Below are positions 10,781 through 19,282 of a stretch of 42,540 nt of DNA, piece by piece; within the stretch, counting starts at the first letter, position 1; each line of letters begins with the position of its first letter. The DNA comes from an uncultured Flavobacteriaceae bacterium. GTDB taxonomy: Bacteria > Bacteroidota > Bacteroidia > Flavobacteriales > Flavobacteriaceae. The stretch lies in assembly GCA_913048215.1 (NCBI GenBank), contig CAJWXC010000004.1, positions 1 to 42,540 of the forward strand. The letters are read 5' to 3'. The notes beneath the pieces are model-generated. The model searched no databases. It was not told the origin of the DNA and saw only the letters and a list, made by a program, of their open reading frames with translations. Position numbers and translations under genes: made by a program.

Positions 10781-12253
10781 TTATCTACTGTAATTTGGAG
10801 ACTCTTTTGTAATAGTAACGTCATGAGGATGACTCTCATTAATACCACTAGCGGTTATTTTAACAAACCTACCAGTGTCTTTTAAGGTAGCAACATCTTT
10901 CGATCCACAATACCCCATACCGGCTCTTAAACCGCCTATAAACTGTGTCATACTCTCGAGAAGCTCCCCCTTGTAAGGCACACGTCCCACAATACCCTCA
11001 GGAACTAATTTTTTAATATCATCTTCAACGTCTTGAAAATACCTGTCTTTAGAGCCTTGTTTCATTGCCTCTACAGACCCCATACCGCGATAACTTTTAA
11101 ACTTTCTTCCTTCAAAAATAATAGTTTCTCCAGGAGATTCTTTTGTACCTGCAAGCAAGGATCCTAACATAACACAATCTGCTCCTGCAGCAATAGCTTT
11201 AGGAATATCACCGGTGTAGCGAATACCTCCATCAGCGATAACAGGAACACCAGAGCCTTTTATAGCCGCAGCTACCTCTAGTACCGCAGAAAACTGTGGA
11301 AAACCAACACCAGCGACCACACGTGTGGTACAAATTGATCCAGGACCAATCCCTACTTTAACGCCATCTGCACCAGCCTTAACCAGATACTTTGCAGCTT
11401 CTGGGGTTGCAATGTTGCCTACCACTACCTCAAGGGTTGGAAATCGTTTTTTTACCTGTTGTAAAACATCTACCACACCTTTAGTGTGTCCATGGGCAGT
11501 ATCTATGACAACAGCATCTACTTGCGCATCAACCAAAGCTTTAGCTCTTTGAACAGCATCTGGAGTAACACCCAAAGCAGCCGCTACACGTAACCTACCA
11601 AAAGTGTCCTTGTTTGCCGTTGGTTTTAAAGTAAGTTTTGTTATATCTCTGAAGGTAATAAGACCTAAAAGAGTTCCGTCGTTTTCAACAACTGGTAATT
11701 TTTCAATTTTATTTTGCTGTAAAATTGCTTCTGCTTCCTGCAAGGAAGTTCCTTTGGCAACAGTTACCAAATTCTCGCTAGTCATGATATCTTCTAGTTT
11801 CCTCTCATAGTTTTTTTCAAAACGCAAATCACGATTGGTTACAATACCTATTAATTTTCCTGACCCATCTATAATTGGAATACCACCAATACGATACTCT
11901 CGCATTGTTTTTTGAGCATCGCCAACTGTGCTTTCCTTAGTGAGTGTTACAGGATCCTGTATCATACCACTCTCTGCTCGTTTTACTTTTCTAACTTGGG
12001 CAGCTTGTTGTTCTATGGTCATGTTTTTATGCAAAACACCAATACCACCTTCTCTGGCAATAGCTATAGCCATTGCACTTTCTGTAACCGTATCCATGGC
12101 AGCAGAAACAATTGGCACGTTTAAAGTAATATTTCTGGTAAATTGAGTTTTTATAGAGACCTCTCTTGGTAGAACTTCAGAAAAAGCTGGTACTAAAAGT
12201 ACATCATCATAGGTTAGGCCTTCTCCAATTATTTTGTTTTCGTGTGCCGTCAT
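10781..12253 (-). CDS. guaB: Inosine-5'-monophosphate dehydrogenase
   Basis: IMPDH makes XMP from IMP with NAD+, the committed step of GMP synthesis. The ATG at 12253 ([22 protein letters not shown]) gives 490 aa, the standard family length. The track's longer start adds 12 unlike residues. A TIM barrel is split by two CBS domains (about residues 95-205: [20 protein letters not shown] and [19 protein letters not shown]). The catalytic loop GPGSICTTR carries Cys308, the FADGGIRY-type phosphate site reads [13 protein letters not shown], and YRGMGS is the flap. The leader contains a 7-bp hairpin just before the start and a TATATTTAC -7-like element. Confidence 0.97.
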   Translation of the reverse strand: MTAHENKIIGEGLTYDDVLLVPAFSEVLPREVSIKTQFTRNITLNVPIVSAAMDTVTESAMAIAIAREGGIGVLHKNMTIEQQAAQVRKVKRAESGMIQDPVTLTKESTVGDAQKTMREYRIGGIPIIDGSGKLIGIVTNRDLRFEKNYERKLEDIMTSENLVTVAKGTSLQEAEAILQQNKIEKLPVVENDGTLLGLITFRDITKLTLKPTANKDTFGRLRVAAALGVTPDAVQRAKALVDAQVDAVVIDTAHGHTKGVVDVLQQVKKRFPTLEVVVGNIATPEAAKYLVKAGADGVKVGIGPGSICTTRVVAGVGFPQFSAVLEVAAAIKGSGVPVIADGGIRYTGDIPKAIAAGADCVMLGSLLAGTKESPGETIIFEGRKFKSYRGMGSVEAMKQGSKDRYFQDVEDDIKKLVPEGIVGRVPYKGELLESMTQFIGGLRAGMGYCGSKDVATLKDTGRFVKITASGINESHPHDVTITKESPNYSR

Positions 12254-12267
12254 TGCAATCATTATTA

Positions 12268-12290
12268 AACGCCGAAAAGAATACGGCATT
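12268..12290 (-). promoter_or_regulatory. Hairpin in the guaB leader
   Basis: On the minus strand AATGCCG and CGGCGTT pair over 7 positions (one a G-T pair) around a 9-nt loop, 14 nt before the guaB ATG. The GCCG core is much more GC-rich than its surroundings. It could modulate translation, but there is no purine-riboswitch architecture around it. Confidence 0.35.
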
Positions 12291-12309
12291 ATTAGTGTTT
12301 AATTGCGTG

Positions 12310-12317
12310 TAAATATA
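12310..12317 (-). promoter_or_regulatory. Possible -7 element of guaB
   Basis: Minus-strand TATATTTA followed by C, one mismatch from TAnnTTTG and identical to the elements before lgt and the 21892 gene. It implies a leader of about 50 nt. Confidence 0.35.
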
Positions 12318-12361
12318 CTACTATTTATTGTGAATTTGTTTTCTTAGGTTATAAAACGCCC

Positions 12362-14800
12362 TCAGAGTTTAAACTGCAACAATCCATAAAAGGTTCTTGG
12401 CTGGCTTGGAATAATACCCGGTCCCGGATATCCTGTAGCTCTTCTTGTAAAATAACTAGTATTGAGTAGGTTGTTAATACCAGATTCAATTTTAAATTTC
12501 TTGTAAGTATATGACAAAGAAAAATCTAGTATATCATAGGACGGAATTTCACCTATCACACCACTTTGACTTGTGAAATCTCTTGGAGAATTTGTGGCGT
12601 CAGTGAATTGTTTTGTTAGATAAGTATATTGAACACTGCTTAAAAAATCACCATAACCAAAACTAATACCCGTTTTAATATTCGCTTTTGGAATAAATTC
12701 TACTTGCTTACCTTTTACGTTGTTTTCTTGAGATTTGGTGTATTGGCTCTCTGTAAAAGCAACATTTAAAAACGTATTTAATCTGAAATTTTCGTTTGAT
12801 GAAAAAGTCTCCCAAATATTCCAATCAACAAAACCCTCAAAACCATAGGTCACCGCATCACCAATATTTGCTCTAAAACGCTCGTCTTGAATATCACTAA
12901 CCGCTCTTAAAACTACCCCTAGCCTGTCTTGATAGCTAAGAAAGAAAACACCAAAATCATACCTAAGAAAATTTTTAAACGTTCCGCGAGCACCTAAATC
13001 AAAGGTATATCCTTGCTCATCGGTGATATTAGGATCTATTGTTAATGAAGGGTTTGTAATTCTTATATCACTAAAGGTGACAGACCTATAGTTTTGACTC
13101 AAATTTGTATATAATTCTGTGGCGTATGATGCCTTATAACTAGCTCCAACACCCAACAAAACAAAACTGCGATCAAAACTACGATTATCTGCAATAGTTT
13201 GATTTAAAATAGCATTGCCAGCTAAATCTAGAACAATATTTTTATACTCCCCTTGGCTTTGTGTTTTTATAATATCTACTCTTACACCTGGGGTTACAGT
13301 AAGTTTTTGAGAAAGTTTAAAAATATGCTCAGCAAATAAGGCAACATTTAAGTTAGGAAATGTAAAATTACTTTGTCTTGTATACTCAGGAAACAAAGTG
13401 TCTGCAAAATTAAAATCAGCGTCATTTGAGGTACTTCCAGGTCCTTGACGTTCCGTGTTGTTTGACTGATAGTATTTTGCGCCTACTAGTAGGGCTTGCT
13501 CTGTTTTGAATAATTGATACCTTGTCAAAAAACGAGCCTCTGCACCCCAGTTTCTAAAATTACCCACAATTAAATCTCTAGGAGCTTGCAGATCATCTAC
13601 TTGAGACACCCTGTTTTCTCTAAAACCTACAGATTTTCTAGAGGCATCAAGTGCAAATATATTAACACTAAAATCTGTATTTGGTGATATGGCATGCTCT
13701 AAAGCAAGGGAATATAATTTCCAATCTACATCAAACCAATTTCGCGATCGGTTGCTGAAGTTTGGTTGTTGTTCAAATTGAGTGTCTGTTAAACCACCTG
13801 GCTGTTGGGCTAGATAATCTAAATAACTAAACTCAAACGATACTTTTGTTTTTTCAGAAAAACTGTAATCTATATGGGCATATGCATTGTAAGAATCAAA
13901 CTGTGAATTTGGTCTAAAACCAGTACCAGTTTTGTAATTAAAATAGCTGTAATAACCAACCTTACCTGATGTACCACTTAGGCTATTAAAACTAGTAAAC
14001 AAATTATTACTACCTACAGATTGCCTTGAAGTCAGATTTACTTTTTTAGAAGGATCAGGCATTTTCAATTTAAAATTGATCAGCCCTCCAAATTGAGTTC
14101 CATACTGTAATGATGCTGCACCACGAACAATTTCTATTTGCTCAATAGCCTCGGCAGGTGGTGTATAATAACTCTCGGGGTATCCTAAAACATCTGCTGA
14201 GATATCATATCCGTTTTGACGAGTATTAAAAGAGGAGGTTCTATTTGGATCAAGGCCTCTACCACCCACATTAAGCTGTAATCCTGCATCATTATTGTCG
14301 TAAATATTTAAACCTACTACTTGGCCATAAACTTGTCTAGCGGTTCCACTAGCTAGATTTGCCGTAAGATTATCTAAGACAACAACTTCACTCTTCTTCC
14401 CAGCATAAATTGCTGTTCCTTCTATATCTCTTAAATTTCTGAGGGCAAAAATTCTCTCTTTACGCTTTGTGATAACAACCTGATTGAGGGTTTGTTCTAA
14501 AACAGGGAGCTCGATAGTCAGTGAGGTATTTTTTGTTATGTCAATGGTGGTTTGTACAACTTCATATTCAAAAGAAAAAGCAACAAATGTGTAGTTACCA
14601 GGGGGAACGTTTTCAAAGGTAAAAGTGCCTAGGCTATCTGTCACTGCTGTGCTGGATAGGGTTGTGTTATACACCTCTGTGTTTTGTATAGGGGCTTTAG
14701 TGTCTTTAGAAATTACAACACCCGTAATTGTATACTGCCCATACAACACGCAATGAAACACTAAAAATAATAAACCTAAATAATAGTTGATATGCTTCAT
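12362..14800 (-). CDS. TonB-dependent outer-membrane receptor, FecA-like
   Basis: An 812-aa outer-membrane receptor, likely for a ferric chelate. A signal peptide (residues 1-21, ending LYGQ) is followed by a carboxypeptidase-regulatory-like beta-sandwich (about 22-100, ITGVVISKDTKAPIQNTEV). The plug (about 115-255) has GQVVGLNIYDNN, VGGRGLDPNRTSSF and IEQIEIVRGAASLQYG plus GGLINF, a FecA-type plug pattern. A 22-strand-type barrel ends with the aromatic/hydrophobic FYGLLQFKL. It is the last gene of the Fur-like-controlled operon, 3 bp after the HTTM gene. An iron ligand is inferred from the imelysin neighbour and the operators; the exact ligand cannot be told. Confidence 0.92.
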   Translation of the reverse strand: MKHINYYLGLLFLVFHCVLYGQYTITGVVISKDTKAPIQNTEVYNTTLSSTAVTDSLGTFTFENVPPGNYTFVAFSFEYEVVQTTIDITKNTSLTIELPVLEQTLNQVVITKRKERIFALRNLRDIEGTAIYAGKKSEVVVLDNLTANLASGTARQVYGQVVGLNIYDNNDAGLQLNVGGRGLDPNRTSSFNTRQNGYDISADVLGYPESYYTPPAEAIEQIEIVRGAASLQYGTQFGGLINFKLKMPDPSKKVNLTSRQSVGSNNLFTSFNSLSGTSGKVGYYSYFNYKTGTGFRPNSQFDSYNAYAHIDYSFSEKTKVSFEFSYLDYLAQQPGGLTDTQFEQQPNFSNRSRNWFDVDWKLYSLALEHAISPNTDFSVNIFALDASRKSVGFRENRVSQVDDLQAPRDLIVGNFRNWGAEARFLTRYQLFKTEQALLVGAKYYQSNNTERQGPGSTSNDADFNFADTLFPEYTRQSNFTFPNLNVALFAEHIFKLSQKLTVTPGVRVDIIKTQSQGEYKNIVLDLAGNAILNQTIADNRSFDRSFVLLGVGASYKASYATELYTNLSQNYRSVTFSDIRITNPSLTIDPNITDEQGYTFDLGARGTFKNFLRYDFGVFFLSYQDRLGVVLRAVSDIQDERFRANIGDAVTYGFEGFVDWNIWETFSSNENFRLNTFLNVAFTESQYTKSQENNVKGKQVEFIPKANIKTGISFGYGDFLSSVQYTYLTKQFTDATNSPRDFTSQSGVIGEIPSYDILDFSLSYTYKKFKIESGINNLLNTSYFTRRATGYPGPGIIPSQPRTFYGLLQFKL

Positions 14801-14803
14801 ATA

Positions 14804-16168
14804 CTATATACCCTCAATGGTATCATTAAATTCTAGAATCCAATTTTTATGGGTAAAGGTATCCTCTACTTCAAGAAGGTTTATTTCTGGATTTATAAAG
14901 GGTTGGCTCAATCTTCCATTAAGCGCTACAAAACTCTCTACATGTACAGCCACATTTTGGTGTCCCTTTGACCTGTAATAATTCCCAAGATAATGAGCGT
15001 ACTCCAAAATAAAATCAGGCTGTGTACTCATTTGTTTTTCTTGAAAAGTGGTTAAAAAATCACTGTTATCTACAGCGAATTGACTACCTGTTTTGGTGTT
15101 TTTTACAATAAATTGAGCATACCCTGCTTTTTCCATTAACATAACACGCCAAGAAAAACGGTAGCCTTGTTCTGTCCAAAAAAGTTCTTTGGGATACATG
15201 ATATATCTCCATGGCAAAAGTAGCTGAACTATCATAAAAACACCCACCACATAAGAAGCTATTTTAAAACCATTAGCATTTGTTGTGGTATTAATATTGA
15301 TACTCCTATACAATTGCAGCTTTTTTAAAATCAAAGAAAAGAACTTAAGTATCCTCCCATGTAGAGTAGCATCAAAAAAAATGAGTGTACTAATTATCAT
15401 TATGTATGGAAACATCCCAATAGGGAAAAGTATACGCGTAAGCACATGAAAAACAACTACAAGAACAAAAGCAAAAGATCTTGAGGGTTTCCAAAGCAAT
15501 AAAAAGGGTATGGACAAATCATAAAGTGCACCTCCCCAGCTAAATGCATAATGTATCCAATTTTGCTGCAAAAGATCACCTAGTAAAGGAATATCGTATT
15601 TTGATGGCAACCAAATCTTTAAGGGCATGGCACTTACTAGCCAATCACTGTTGAGCTTGGCTAGCCCCGCGTACAAGTAAACAATACAAAGAAGAAGCTT
15701 AATACTATTTATGGTCCAGGCAGAAATATTCTTTGACACTTCACACCTTCCTCTTAGGGCATCCAAGGAATAGTAACAATTTGCAGGTAAAAAAATTAAT
15801 AGAAAACTCAAACAACTAATAAAGTAGTAGTGGTTTAAGTATGTTGTTTTATCTAGAAGCTCTATGTAGGTAAAACTTAGAAAAAATAAAAGTATTGCTA
15901 CCCTGTATCTGTAGCCAATGGCAACAAAGATTGCTGAAACACCACAAATAAAAAAAAGAAGATAAACAAATTGGCCTGGGTTTGGAAGCCAATAAAAACC
16001 ATAATAAGAAAAAGAAAAACTAGGTTCAATGTACAAGGTATCTATCCAGCCTAAACTCCAAAAACGTATAATGCTTACAAGCATCATAAAACCAAACAAT
16101 ATACGAAATACGGCCAGTGGCGTAGCACTAGTTTGTTTTGTGATGTATGTATGGTAGTTTGTATGCAT
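14804..16168 (-). CDS. HTTM / vitamin K-dependent gamma-carboxylase-like membrane protein
   Basis: A 454-aa polytopic membrane protein of the HTTM (horizontally transferred transmembrane) family, which includes vitamin K-dependent gamma-glutamyl carboxylase (GGCX). The N-terminal two-thirds has several TM helices. The family motif LLDKTTYLNHYYF (residues 105-116) matches the GGCX region LDKTSWNNHSYL, with His113 at the GGCX His160 position. LYAGLAKLNSDW (165-176) matches GGCX ...KKLDADW, with Lys171 at the catalytic Lys218 position. The C-terminal part (about 330-454) is soluble. The start codon shares one base with the imelysin stop (TAATG), so the two are tightly coupled. Family membership is fairly certain; gamma-carboxylase activity is inference only. 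Confidence 0.85.
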   Translation of the reverse strand: MHTNYHTYITKQTSATPLAVFRILFGFMMLVSIIRFWSLGWIDTLYIEPSFSFSYYGFYWLPNPGQFVYLLFFICGVSAIFVAIGYRYRVAILLFFLSFTYIELLDKTTYLNHYYFISCLSFLLIFLPANCYYSLDALRGRCEVSKNISAWTINSIKLLLCIVYLYAGLAKLNSDWLVSAMPLKIWLPSKYDIPLLGDLLQQNWIHYAFSWGGALYDLSIPFLLLWKPSRSFAFVLVVVFHVLTRILFPIGMFPYIMIISTLIFFDATLHGRILKFFSLILKKLQLYRSININTTTNANGFKIASYVVGVFMIVQLLLPWRYIMYPKELFWTEQGYRFSWRVMLMEKAGYAQFIVKNTKTGSQFAVDNSDFLTTFQEKQMSTQPDFILEYAHYLGNYYRSKGHQNVAVHVESFVALNGRLSQPFINPEINLLEVEDTFTHKNWILEFNDTIEGI

Positions 16169-17289
16169 TAATCACCATCTGCATCAACATAATTCACATC
16201 AATGCTTAGTGCTTGTAACATATCTACTTTCATTAAAATCACGTTACGTTGTAATTCATCGTATGCCTCTAGCATTTTTGTATTATCATTGGTAATTTGT
16301 TGTATGAAATTATCATTTAATAATTCAATTTTTGAGAAAGCAACTTGAAATTGATTGTTAATCAGTGTTTGTAGACTAGCATCATTTTTTTCAGAACCTA
16401 ATGCTTCTAGGTATGAATTTAGACTAAATCCGTTTGATTGATACTCACTAGAGAAGCCCTTGCCGTTGAAGAAATCAACGGTAGCATTTAATGCTTGAGT
16501 TAATAGTAATTTTGAAACAGTCTGGTTGTAATACGATTCTACATTTTGAGGTAGCGGGCTGCCAGAGAAAACACCTGCGGGTATTCCTACCTTCCCAGCA
16601 CGAAGAGCCTTTTCATAATAAAACAAAAATGCGTTTACAGTCTGGTCTACAGATCCAGAGGCAGAAGAGCTTATGTTTGTAATGTATGACGCTCTATACC
16701 CATTGTTCCAATCAGAAAACACTTCACTGGTAAGATTTTGCATGGTAGTAACCAAATCCAATAGATACATTTTGTAGCTAGAGGCATTTGGACCTGTAGT
16801 GAATTTTTCAAGAAGCTCTTGGTCTGTACCCAAACCATACAGCAAATAATCTAAGGCTGAAAAACCTTGAGCGTCTATGGTAGATGGCAACTCAAGATTC
16901 CAAGAGTTGGCTGAAATGTAACCTTCAATCTCTTGCGAGTTTGTTGGATAGACATTTAACCTATTTCTATAGTTTAGTGTCTGAGCCCGACCAATTTCAA
17001 ACATAGAGATTTTCTGAAATGCTATGTTGGCATCCAACCAAGAGTTTCTGATACCATCCAAGGAAATTGCAGAAGGTGATTGTGTAAAATCTTCTGATGC
17101 TACTTCAAGAGCGGTAAGCTTTTGTGAAAAATTGGCGTACCCTGGGATGATAATATTATCTGCCCAGTTAACCAGTAATGCACTACGATCATAAGAGTCT
17201 GTAGGTTGAATATCTGAGGTGTCGTCAACACCGCAAGCACTCACAAAGGCTAGAAGAATGATTAAAATAAAAGTAATATTTTTTTTCAT
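16168..17289 (-). CDS. Imelysin-family lipoprotein
   Basis: A 373-aa predicted lipoprotein: MKKNITFILIILLAFVSAC with lipid-modified Cys19. The body is an all-helical imelysin/M75-like fold (two four-helix bundles) linked to bacterial iron uptake (EfeO, IrpA and ICMP relatives). The usual GxHxxE metal motif is replaced by GFSALD (residues 142-147) in QGFSALDYLLYG, so neither the His nor the Glu is present. A second-half landmark is GKVGIPAGVFSGSPLP. It lies between the DUF4856 and HTTM genes and overlaps the HTTM start by one base. A terminator-like hairpin and a separate -7 box precede it, so it may be transcribed at a different level from the upstream genes. Confidence 0.87.
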   Translation of the reverse strand: MKKNITFILIILLAFVSACGVDDTSDIQPTDSYDRSALLVNWADNIIIPGYANFSQKLTALEVASEDFTQSPSAISLDGIRNSWLDANIAFQKISMFEIGRAQTLNYRNRLNVYPTNSQEIEGYISANSWNLELPSTIDAQGFSALDYLLYGLGTDQELLEKFTTGPNASSYKMYLLDLVTTMQNLTSEVFSDWNNGYRASYITNISSSASGSVDQTVNAFLFYYEKALRAGKVGIPAGVFSGSPLPQNVESYYNQTVSKLLLTQALNATVDFFNGKGFSSEYQSNGFSLNSYLEALGSEKNDASLQTLINNQFQVAFSKIELLNDNFIQQITNDNTKMLEAYDELQRNVILMKVDMLQALSIDVNYVDADGD

Positions 17290-17305
17290 GTTTACTTTTT
17301 TTTTG

Positions 17306-17313
17306 CAAAAATA
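17306..17313 (-). promoter_or_regulatory. Possible internal -7 element before the imelysin gene
   Basis: Minus-strand TATTTTTG, a perfect TAnnTTTG match 17 nt upstream of the imelysin ATG. No -33 TTG at 20 nt. It sits directly after the operon-internal hairpin. Confidence 0.4.
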
Positions 17314-17317
17314 AGCA

Positions 17318-17355
17318 AAAGCAACTGCTCATTTATAATTTAGAGCAGGTGCTTT
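17318..17355 (-). terminator. Operon-internal hairpin between DUF4856 and imelysin genes
   Basis: A 13-position stem with one mismatch (minus strand AAAGCACCTGCTC / GAGCAGTTGCTTT) and a 12-nt loop, followed by a short T-rich run. It lies 15 nt after the DUF4856 stop. It looks like a partial terminator or a 3'-end stabiliser. Confidence 0.6.
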
Positions 17356-17369
17356 TTAAACTTTAACAA

Positions 17370-18602
17370 TTAATTAGAACTAGCAGCTTGAGCTACCGTA
17401 AAATCAAATTTTGATGCAATTTGTTCAGAGATAGTATCCAGTGTTGCTGGAGTAACATCCCATAATCCATTTGGTCCATCACTCATAAGCTCTGAAATAA
17501 AACTACCCACCTCAGATCTAGTGAAAATAGATGTTCCTGTTTGAGTATCTCTTGTAAAACGTAGGCTTGTTAAAAAGCCGTACCCTTCAGACAAATCATG
17601 AAATGCTGCACCAAAATTACCAGATTCAATAGATAGCTTTCCTGTTTGCAGATAGTAAACAGCACGAATAGCTATCACCTGTGATATTTTTTCTTGTAAT
17701 ATGGCTGCTTGAGTATTTCTTACATCGTAGTCTTTACCAACTATTGCCGCACGACCCAGTTTAAAAGCATCAAAGATTTCTTGAGCAATACCCTCAAAAT
17801 CAGAATCACTATTGGTTTTTCCTACATATTTATTTAAAAAACTATCGTTCTGGCCAATACTTGGTAGAGGATCTGCTTGATTTTCTTGAGCAACACCCCC
17901 AAATAAATACCCATAAGCTTCATCCCATTTATGCTCCATGGTGGTGTAGTTATTATCTCCATCTGTTATATCATTGTCATTGTTAGAGACATTATCACCA
18001 GCATCTAGAACAGATGGGCTTAAATAATTATTTAAAATTTGGTCTGTAACAAAGGCTCCGATCAGCCCTTTTGCAAATGCTTGGTTGTATTCTAAACCAT
18101 TTGCTCCTATATAACGTGTGTCAGAGCCATCTGCAATTTGACCTGCTACTCCAGGTGTTGCTACAGTATTCCAGTTTGGAAAGACCTCCGAGGTCTGTAT
18201 CCCTATGTAAGAGTCAAACATGGACTTAATTTCTGCTGCCTCTGTTGCATTGGCTGAAAAATAATCAGAAGATGCGGCTGTCTTGCTTCGCACACTCTTA
18301 CCGGATGCATTTAATTCTGGATCAGAAAAATCAGCTGCACCTTCTTGATGATCAAACATAGCTAAAAGTGAACTTTGAGTTTGGGTATCGTTGTTTTTAA
18401 GAGCAGATATTATTTCTTCAGCCATGAAAATTCGAGTTGTTTGACCTGTAAACTTGACTGTAGACTCGTTATTTCTTAAAAAAGCATAGTTCTGTGGAGC
18501 TATAATGGGGTCTGGCCCGCAGCACAATCCAGAATCATCATTGGTATCACAAGAGGATAAAAAAATGGAGATAAAACAAGATAGTAATAATATTTTTTTC
18601 AT
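17370..18602 (-). CDS. DUF4856 lipoprotein
   Basis: A 410-aa predicted surface or periplasmic lipoprotein, MKKILLLSCFISIFLSSC with Cys18 as the lipidated residue. The mature protein matches what I recall of DUF4856, a Bacteroidota family usually found beside imelysin and TonB-receptor genes: NYAFLRNNESTVKFTGQTTR near the start, then a helical body with FPNWN and EHKWDEAYGYLFG. A very acidic loop (DAGDNVSNNDNDITDGDNN, about residues 201-219) could bind cations. It is probably transcribed from the bracketed promoter at 18645-18675. The function is unknown; a role in iron acquisition is inferred from context and operators. Confidence 0.82.
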   Translation of the reverse strand: MKKILLLSCFISIFLSSCDTNDDSGLCCGPDPIIAPQNYAFLRNNESTVKFTGQTTRIFMAEEIISALKNNDTQTQSSLLAMFDHQEGAADFSDPELNASGKSVRSKTAASSDYFSANATEAAEIKSMFDSYIGIQTSEVFPNWNTVATPGVAGQIADGSDTRYIGANGLEYNQAFAKGLIGAFVTDQILNNYLSPSVLDAGDNVSNNDNDITDGDNNYTTMEHKWDEAYGYLFGGVAQENQADPLPSIGQNDSFLNKYVGKTNSDSDFEGIAQEIFDAFKLGRAAIVGKDYDVRNTQAAILQEKISQVIAIRAVYYLQTGKLSIESGNFGAAFHDLSEGYGFLTSLRFTRDTQTGTSIFTRSEVGSFISELMSDGPNGLWDVTPATLDTISEQIASKFDFTVAQAASSN

Positions 18603-18609
18603 TTTATTT

Positions 18610-18632
18610 TTATTTAGATTAATTATAAATAA
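18610..18632. promoter_or_regulatory. Fur-like operator A
   Basis: A 23-bp imperfect dyad with TTATTTA and TAAATAA as outer arms and core TTTAGATTAATTATAAAT. It matches operator B at 20 of 23 positions and lies between the predicted transcription start and the DUF4856 ATG, 8 bp from the ATG. A bound repressor here would block elongation or initiation. Assigning Fur is inference from the motif type and iron-related genes. Confidence 0.65.
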
Positions 18633-18644
18633 TGATTACGCATG

Positions 18645-18675
18645 CAAAAATATAAACGATTATTAGTTTACGCAA
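18645..18675 (-). promoter_or_regulatory. Core promoter of the DUF4856-imelysin-HTTM-TonB genes
   Basis: The -7 box TATTTTTG (18645-18652) and the -33 TTG (18673-18675) are separated by exactly 20 nt, the spacing preferred in Bacteroidota. The start of transcription is predicted near 18639. Operator B abuts the -33 box and operator A follows the start. Confidence 0.7.
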
Positions 18676-18677
18676 GT

Positions 18678-18700
18678 TTATTTAGACTAAATTTAAATAA
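18678..18700. promoter_or_regulatory. Fur-like operator B
   Basis: A 23-bp dyad with the same TTATTTA/TAAATAA arms as operator A (core TTTAGACTAAATTTAAAT). It lies 2 bp upstream of the -33 TTG. Its centre is 68 bp from the centre of operator A. Confidence 0.65.
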
Positions 18701-18779
18701 GGAGTTGTTAAAATTTTTATGTGTAGTGTTTACAGTACCTAACAAGACAAATAAAAATAAAAATAATGTGCTAATTTAC

Positions 18780-19253
18780 TTATTCAATGGTGGTGAGCAT
18801 CTCTTTTTGATAAATTATCCTAGATAATTGTGCCCATTGCAATAAGATCTCAGTGTCTTTTTCAGACAAATTTCCATGCAACCATGTGTAGGAATCTAAG
18901 GGCATCTCCCCTTGTTCTACATATTCAATAAGTTCTTCAAGTTTATGGTCTTTTTTTCTGGCACTATACGTATCCCAAGTAGAGACGTTAAAATGTCTTT
19001 TCCCGTCTGCAATATGCTCTTCGAGCCAAAAATTTATTGGAGCTATATTATTGTACCAAGGATAATTTGTTTGGTCACTGTGGCAATCATAACAATTGTT
19101 TTTAAAAATAGATGCAATTTCTTTGGTAGGTACTATTTCTTGTTCAAACAACGCAACAGACTGATAACCATCGGTGTTTTTTTCAGGTTTTATAAATTGT
19201 ATAACAACAAGTACCCCTAGTAGCGCTATTAAGAAGTATTTTAAATATTTCAT
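18780..19253 (-). CDS. Membrane-anchored haem-binding-domain protein
   Basis: A 157-aa protein with one N-terminal TM helix (MKYLKYFLIALLGVLVVIQFI) and a periplasmic domain carrying one c-type haem motif CYDCH (about residues 54-58, in NNCYDCHSDQTNYPWY). The sequence NIAPINFWLEEHI and LEELIEYVEQGEMPLDSYTWLH fits the Bacteroidota haem-binding domain family (Haem_bd). It is the first gene of the iron-type cluster and is preceded by operator C. It may act in electron transfer, for example ferric reduction, for the uptake system downstream; that role is inferred. Confidence 0.87.
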   Translation of the reverse strand: MKYLKYFLIALLGVLVVIQFIKPEKNTDGYQSVALFEQEIVPTKEIASIFKNNCYDCHSDQTNYPWYNNIAPINFWLEEHIADGKRHFNVSTWDTYSARKKDHKLEELIEYVEQGEMPLDSYTWLHGNLSEKDTEILLQWAQLSRIIYQKEMLTTIE

Positions 19254-19282
19254 TTCGATTAATTTAAATGTAAAAATAAATA

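Noticed and set aside
11325-12146. Several plus-strand ORFs of 68-75 aa across guaB
   Set aside because: They are antisense shadows of guaB, with composition dictated by the guaB codons.
12268-12290. Purine riboswitch before guaB
   Set aside because: The leader is short and contains only a simple hairpin, with no three-way junction or conserved riboswitch core.
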